A stretch of DNA of 64,000 bases from Paenibacillus doosanensis (GTDB lineage Bacteria > Bacillota > Bacilli > Paenibacillales > NBRC-103111): contig NZ_JANYUY010000011.1 in assembly GCF_025060755.1 (NCBI RefSeq), forward strand, positions 62,001-126,000. Reading direction: 5' to 3'. A model generated the notes under the pieces. The model did not search any database, was not told where the DNA came from, and saw only the letters and a list, made by a program, of their open reading frames with translations. This document shows, piece by piece, positions 61,176 through 64,000 of the stretch (its first letter is position 1; each line of letters begins with the position of its first letter). The position numbers and the translations under genes were made by a program.

Positions 61176-61189
61176 ATGGCCCTCGTTGT

Positions 61190-63361
61190 TTAAGTTATAA
61201 TCCGGATGCCGGGGCTTGTCTCAATGTCGGCCTGACCTTTGACCACAAAGATGCGAACGGTTCCCGACGGCAGCGTCAGGCTAAGCTGAAGCTCCGTTAA
61301 TTGCGGCGGAATCTGCGGGTTGAAGCGGATTTCCTCCCAGCCCGGCTTGTGCGGCTTCAGCCCGATAATCTCCTCGATCAGCAGCGGAATCGGCGAGCTG
61401 GCCCAAGGATGGCACAGGCTCGTGTTCCACTTCTGGTCTTTGCCCCATGCTTCGAAGCAGGTCGTGGCACCCTCCCGAAGCATATTGACCCACGAATGCT
61501 CATCCTCGCCGCGAATCAAATCGTACATCAGGGCATATTCCCCCGCCTCGGCCAATGCCTTCAAGACAAAATACGAGAAATAGACGCCGCAGCTAAACCT
61601 TTTGTCACGGATCAGCCGAACGATATTCGGCACGCTCTCCCGCTCAGCCAGACCGAACAGCAGCGGCAGCACGTTGGCGTGCAGCGAAGAATGCCTGCTG
61701 CCGACCGCATCGACAAACAGACCGGCTTCAGCATCGTAAAATGCCGCTAAGAACGCATCCTTCAACGGAGCGAGATCTTCCTCCGGAAGCCCGAGCTCTT
61801 TTCGAATCTCGTTCATCGTTTTTTTGCAGCCGTAGTAATAAGCGTTGACGACATTATGGCAGCCTTCCGTCACAGGCCGGGTCAGAGGAAAATCGTAACC
61901 GTCCCGAAGATTGTCCGGCCAGTCGACCAAATTCCATTTTTCCGCAACATGGTACAATAGTCCGGTATGATCCTTGTATTTGTCGAAATAGGCGACAAGC
62001 TTCTCGCCGACCGGGGCCATTTCCATCAGGAATGCCAAATCCCCGGTATGCCGATAATACTGCCACAGCTGCATCGGCCACTGGAGCGAGAAATCGGCGA
62101 TTTCCTGCATAAAATTGCCCGGCGCGACCGCCATCATCCCCGAACAAACGGCCGTGCTTCTCGCAAAGTCTTCGAGCGCTTTCTTAACGAGCCGCGCATC
62201 TCCGCTGAGATACATATGCGTGTGCCCGATGACCGTGTTGTCTCCGAGATATTGGCCCTTCTCCCGACTCGGGCAATCGACGAAGTTTTCCTGCGCGCCG
62301 TATTTGACACCGTTCGCGCAAATCGACCAGATTTGGTCGAGCACCGGATCGGAGCTGGAGAACCGGCAGCTGCTTTCGTCGAGCGGATAATGACGGACGA
62401 CGGCCGCGAAGCTGTCCTCGTCGATCGCTTCTTCGGAGCCGAGCACTTCGACGTACCGGAATGCTTTATATTCGTAAAAGGACAGCACGTCCTCGCCGCC
62501 GGATAAGGTCCATACTTCCTCATACTTGCAGTTGCAGCGCAGCTCATAGCGAACGCCGTCCCCGTCCGGATTCAGCTCCTCCCCGCAGCGGATCACGATC
62601 CTCTCCCCGCTCCCGCCGCAGGCACGCATCGTAAATTGCCCCGTCAGCTCCGTGCCGAAGTCAATGACAAAACGGCCCGCAGACAGCCGCTGTACGGATT
62701 GAGGCCGTCTCTCATACACACTGAGCGCCGGAGTCGGCTGCAGCTCCAACTGATGATCCGCAGCGGCGGCGAGCGCCGGGCGTTCCCAATCTGCGTCGTC
62801 ATACTCCGCCGCCGTCCACCCTTTATGCTCCAGACGACTATCGATATTTTCTAAATATTGGGTATCATAACCGACCGTTTCTTCCCCGATATACTCCTTA
62901 GCAGCGGTGCATGTCCAGCTGTCGTCTGTTATCAGGCACAGCCTGCGGTCCGTATACAGCTCGGCAATTAAGCCTTGGCGCAAATCGCCGCTGTTCATCG
63001 ACCGGTTTACCAAGCCCTGGTAATATACGTGAACCGCTATGACATTGGTCCCCGTCCGCAAATAGGCGGCGATATCCAACCGGTTATAGAAGTAATGGGT
63101 CGGATAGCTCTGGGCCGGGCCTTGAGCGACGAACACCCCGTTTACGTACAGCTTGTAATAATCGTCCGCCGATATATTCAACTCGGCTTGCTTAGGCGCA
63201 TCCGTTAATGTAAACGTTTTCCGAAACAGCGTATGCCGGTTTTTCAATGCATCGGGATGCCGGTGTTCTACCGTGTCCAATTCTTTATGCAGCATCGGCA
63301 AAGGCTTAACGCCCGAGAAAATCGGATCTTGAATCCATTGCGCAATCCATTGTTTACTCAT
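61190..63361 (-). CDS. GH78-family alpha-L-rhamnosidase (cytoplasmic)
   Basis: 723 residues from the ATG at 63361 with AAGGAG upstream; a longer frame starts at 63424 without one. The N-terminal beta domain has a sugar-binding jelly roll (FRKTFTLTDAPKQAELNISADDYYKLYVNG). The (alpha/alpha)6 catalytic domain starts near 340, with DCPSREKGQYLGDN, where the Asp and Glu residues of GH78 active sites lie. CHPWASSPIPLLIEEIIGL near the C-terminus is characteristic. No signal peptide is seen, so it acts on imported rhamnosides, for example from rhamnogalacturonan or arabinogalactan side chains. It stands alone, with its own terminator, divergent from the rodA-type gene. Confidence 0.9.
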   Translation of the reverse strand: MSKQWIAQWIQDPIFSGVKPLPMLHKELDTVEHRHPDALKNRHTLFRKTFTLTDAPKQAELNISADDYYKLYVNGVFVAQGPAQSYPTHYFYNRLDIAAYLRTGTNVIAVHVYYQGLVNRSMNSGDLRQGLIAELYTDRRLCLITDDSWTCTAAKEYIGEETVGYDTQYLENIDSRLEHKGWTAAEYDDADWERPALAAAADHQLELQPTPALSVYERRPQSVQRLSAGRFVIDFGTELTGQFTMRACGGSGERIVIRCGEELNPDGDGVRYELRCNCKYEEVWTLSGGEDVLSFYEYKAFRYVEVLGSEEAIDEDSFAAVVRHYPLDESSCRFSSSDPVLDQIWSICANGVKYGAQENFVDCPSREKGQYLGDNTVIGHTHMYLSGDARLVKKALEDFARSTAVCSGMMAVAPGNFMQEIADFSLQWPMQLWQYYRHTGDLAFLMEMAPVGEKLVAYFDKYKDHTGLLYHVAEKWNLVDWPDNLRDGYDFPLTRPVTEGCHNVVNAYYYGCKKTMNEIRKELGLPEEDLAPLKDAFLAAFYDAEAGLFVDAVGSRHSSLHANVLPLLFGLAERESVPNIVRLIRDKRFSCGVYFSYFVLKALAEAGEYALMYDLIRGEDEHSWVNMLREGATTCFEAWGKDQKWNTSLCHPWASSPIPLLIEEIIGLKPHKPGWEEIRFNPQIPPQLTELQLSLTLPSGTVRIFVVKGQADIETSPGIRIIT

Positions 63362-63591
63362 GAGCCGCTCCTTGGTATCGTATTTGATCATCGCATCGCG
63401 AAAATAAACAAACATGTATACCATACCATAGGAAACGGCCCGGAGCTAGGCAAAATATGAATATGCGATGTATAGAATGCGCAGGGCATTGTTCGCATTC
63501 CCGCTTGCTATGCTTTATAGTAATAGTATTACCTAACCGACAGAGCTTTCGGGCGGCTTCGGTTCCTATCTTGTCATTCGGAGTGGAAATC

Positions 63592-64000
63592 ATGTTACGC
63601 AAAGCAAAACAATGGGATCTGCCTATTCTATTGATCATATTCCTTTTTATGGTATTGAGTACGCTCGTCATTTATAGCGCTACTTTCGATACAAACTATC
63701 AAGGGCTGCACAAGAACAATCTGATCACTTATTTGGTATTATTCGTGCCGATGCTCGGCCTCAGCTTATTGGATTACCGCGTCATCATCCGGCATCTATC
63801 CTATATATTATACGGCATTGGCATTTTGCTGCTGCTGATAGTGATGTTTAAAGGGATGGATATTAACGGCTCTCAGCGTTGGCTCGACCTCGGCGCAATG
63901 GCTTTCCAGCCTTCCGAGATCATGAAGCTGTTCGTTATTCTGGCATTGGCCAATTGGCTGAAAGCCCGCGACGGACACCCGCTCCGTTTCTTCCGCGATT
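63592..64000 (+). CDS. RodA/FtsW/SpoVE-family peptidoglycan glycosyltransferase (N-terminal part only)
   Basis: 136 codons are visible before the right edge. After MLRKAKQWDLPILLIIFLF come four or five membrane segments. GSQRWLDLGAMAFQPSEIMKLFVILALANW is the conserved SEDS motif, with the Arg-Trp and Pro-Ser-Glu residues of lipid II polymerases. GGAGTGGAAATC precedes the ATG. Which of the SEDS proteins it is (RodA for elongation, FtsW for division, SpoVE for the spore cortex) cannot be settled from this part; the length of the N-terminal cytoplasmic region resembles RodA. Confidence 0.9.
   Translation, partial: MLRKAKQWDLPILLIIFLFMVLSTLVIYSATFDTNYQGLHKNNLITYLVLFVPMLGLSLLDYRVIIRHLSYILYGIGILLLLIVMFKGMDINGSQRWLDLGAMAFQPSEIMKLFVILALANWLKARDGHPLRFFRD

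Larger units (their letters stand above)
60618..61189. other. 572-base region between the anchor gene and the GH78 gene
   Basis: It contains the putative promoter of the surface operon (60696-60701), a terminator hairpin (60967-61005), a 31-codon ORF remnant (61035-61130) and the GH78 terminator (61134-61175). The AAGCCGGGCTT palindrome near 60711 lies where the -35 would be. No recognised riboswitch matches; a c-di-GMP-like fold was considered and not supported. Confidence 0.55.

Overview
The window looks like a chromosomal segment of a Gram-positive, spore-forming plant-polysaccharide degrader of the Paenibacillus type. The signs are a GerA-type germinant receptor operon, S-layer homology (SLH) surface anchors, several lipoprotein sugar-binding proteins, and YesM/YesN-type histidine kinase/AraC response-regulator pairs. 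Shine-Dalgarno sites are strong, and GC appears to be in the mid-50s percent by eye. Almost everything is on the minus strand. Only cls, a SIMPL-domain protein and a partial rodA/ftsW gene are on the plus strand. I saw no rRNA, tRNA, CRISPR array, insertion sequence or phage gene.

Layout. 1-2333: a sugar-binding lipoprotein running off the left edge and a GntR regulator fused to a binding-protein domain. 2560-7097: an SLH-anchored GH18-like protein, a secreted NTR/copper-amine-oxidase-N protein and an M48 membrane protease. 7286-21304: a catabolic operon of about 14 kb, in transcription order binding protein, two permeases, histidine kinase, AraC-type regulator, GH3, amidohydrolase, DgaE-like lyase, DgaF-like aldolase, 2-keto-3-deoxygluconate kinase, GH130. 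Its promoter carries a 21-bp-spaced direct repeat over the -35 region. 21420-25764: a DUF429 protein with an odd tail and a second sugar ABC importer, with cre-like sites upstream. 26230-32783: cardiolipin synthase, a Tat-type metallophosphoesterase, a nitroreductase, a SIMPL protein, a secreted beta-helix protein and a possible 47-codon coupled ORF. 33210-36966: a gerB-gerA-gerC operon. 37140-46807: a YtfQ/YtfR/YtfT/YjfF-type importer followed by a kinase, a regulator and an anchored protein with two binding-protein domains. 46949-60617: a surface enzyme cluster. 61190-63361: a GH78 alpha-L-rhamnosidase. 63592-64000: the start of a RodA/FtsW protein.

The most striking system is the 46949-60617 cluster. 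Its first gene encodes a small cohesin + three-SLH protein suited to the cell wall. It is followed by three very large secreted glycoside hydrolases (GH39-like, GH2, GH127). Each ends in the same cassette: cohesin, FIVAR-like helical module, type I dockerin. Because donor and acceptor modules are on the same polypeptide, the enzymes could chain to one another without a classical scaffoldin, with the SLH-cohesin protein as wall anchor. A thioredoxin-like TlpA/ResA protein is encoded just before the exported GH127, whose active-site cysteines are all present. That suggests a dedicated thiol-maintenance partner.

Taken together the window reads as a plant cell-wall or exopolysaccharide utilisation region. 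Surface enzymes release arabinose-, rhamnose- or galactose-like sugars, three ABC systems import products, and two membrane sensor systems control the operons. One importer has a companion sensor whose C-terminal half closely resembles the importer's own binding protein. Assignments are from reading sequence motifs only; substrates are inferred.
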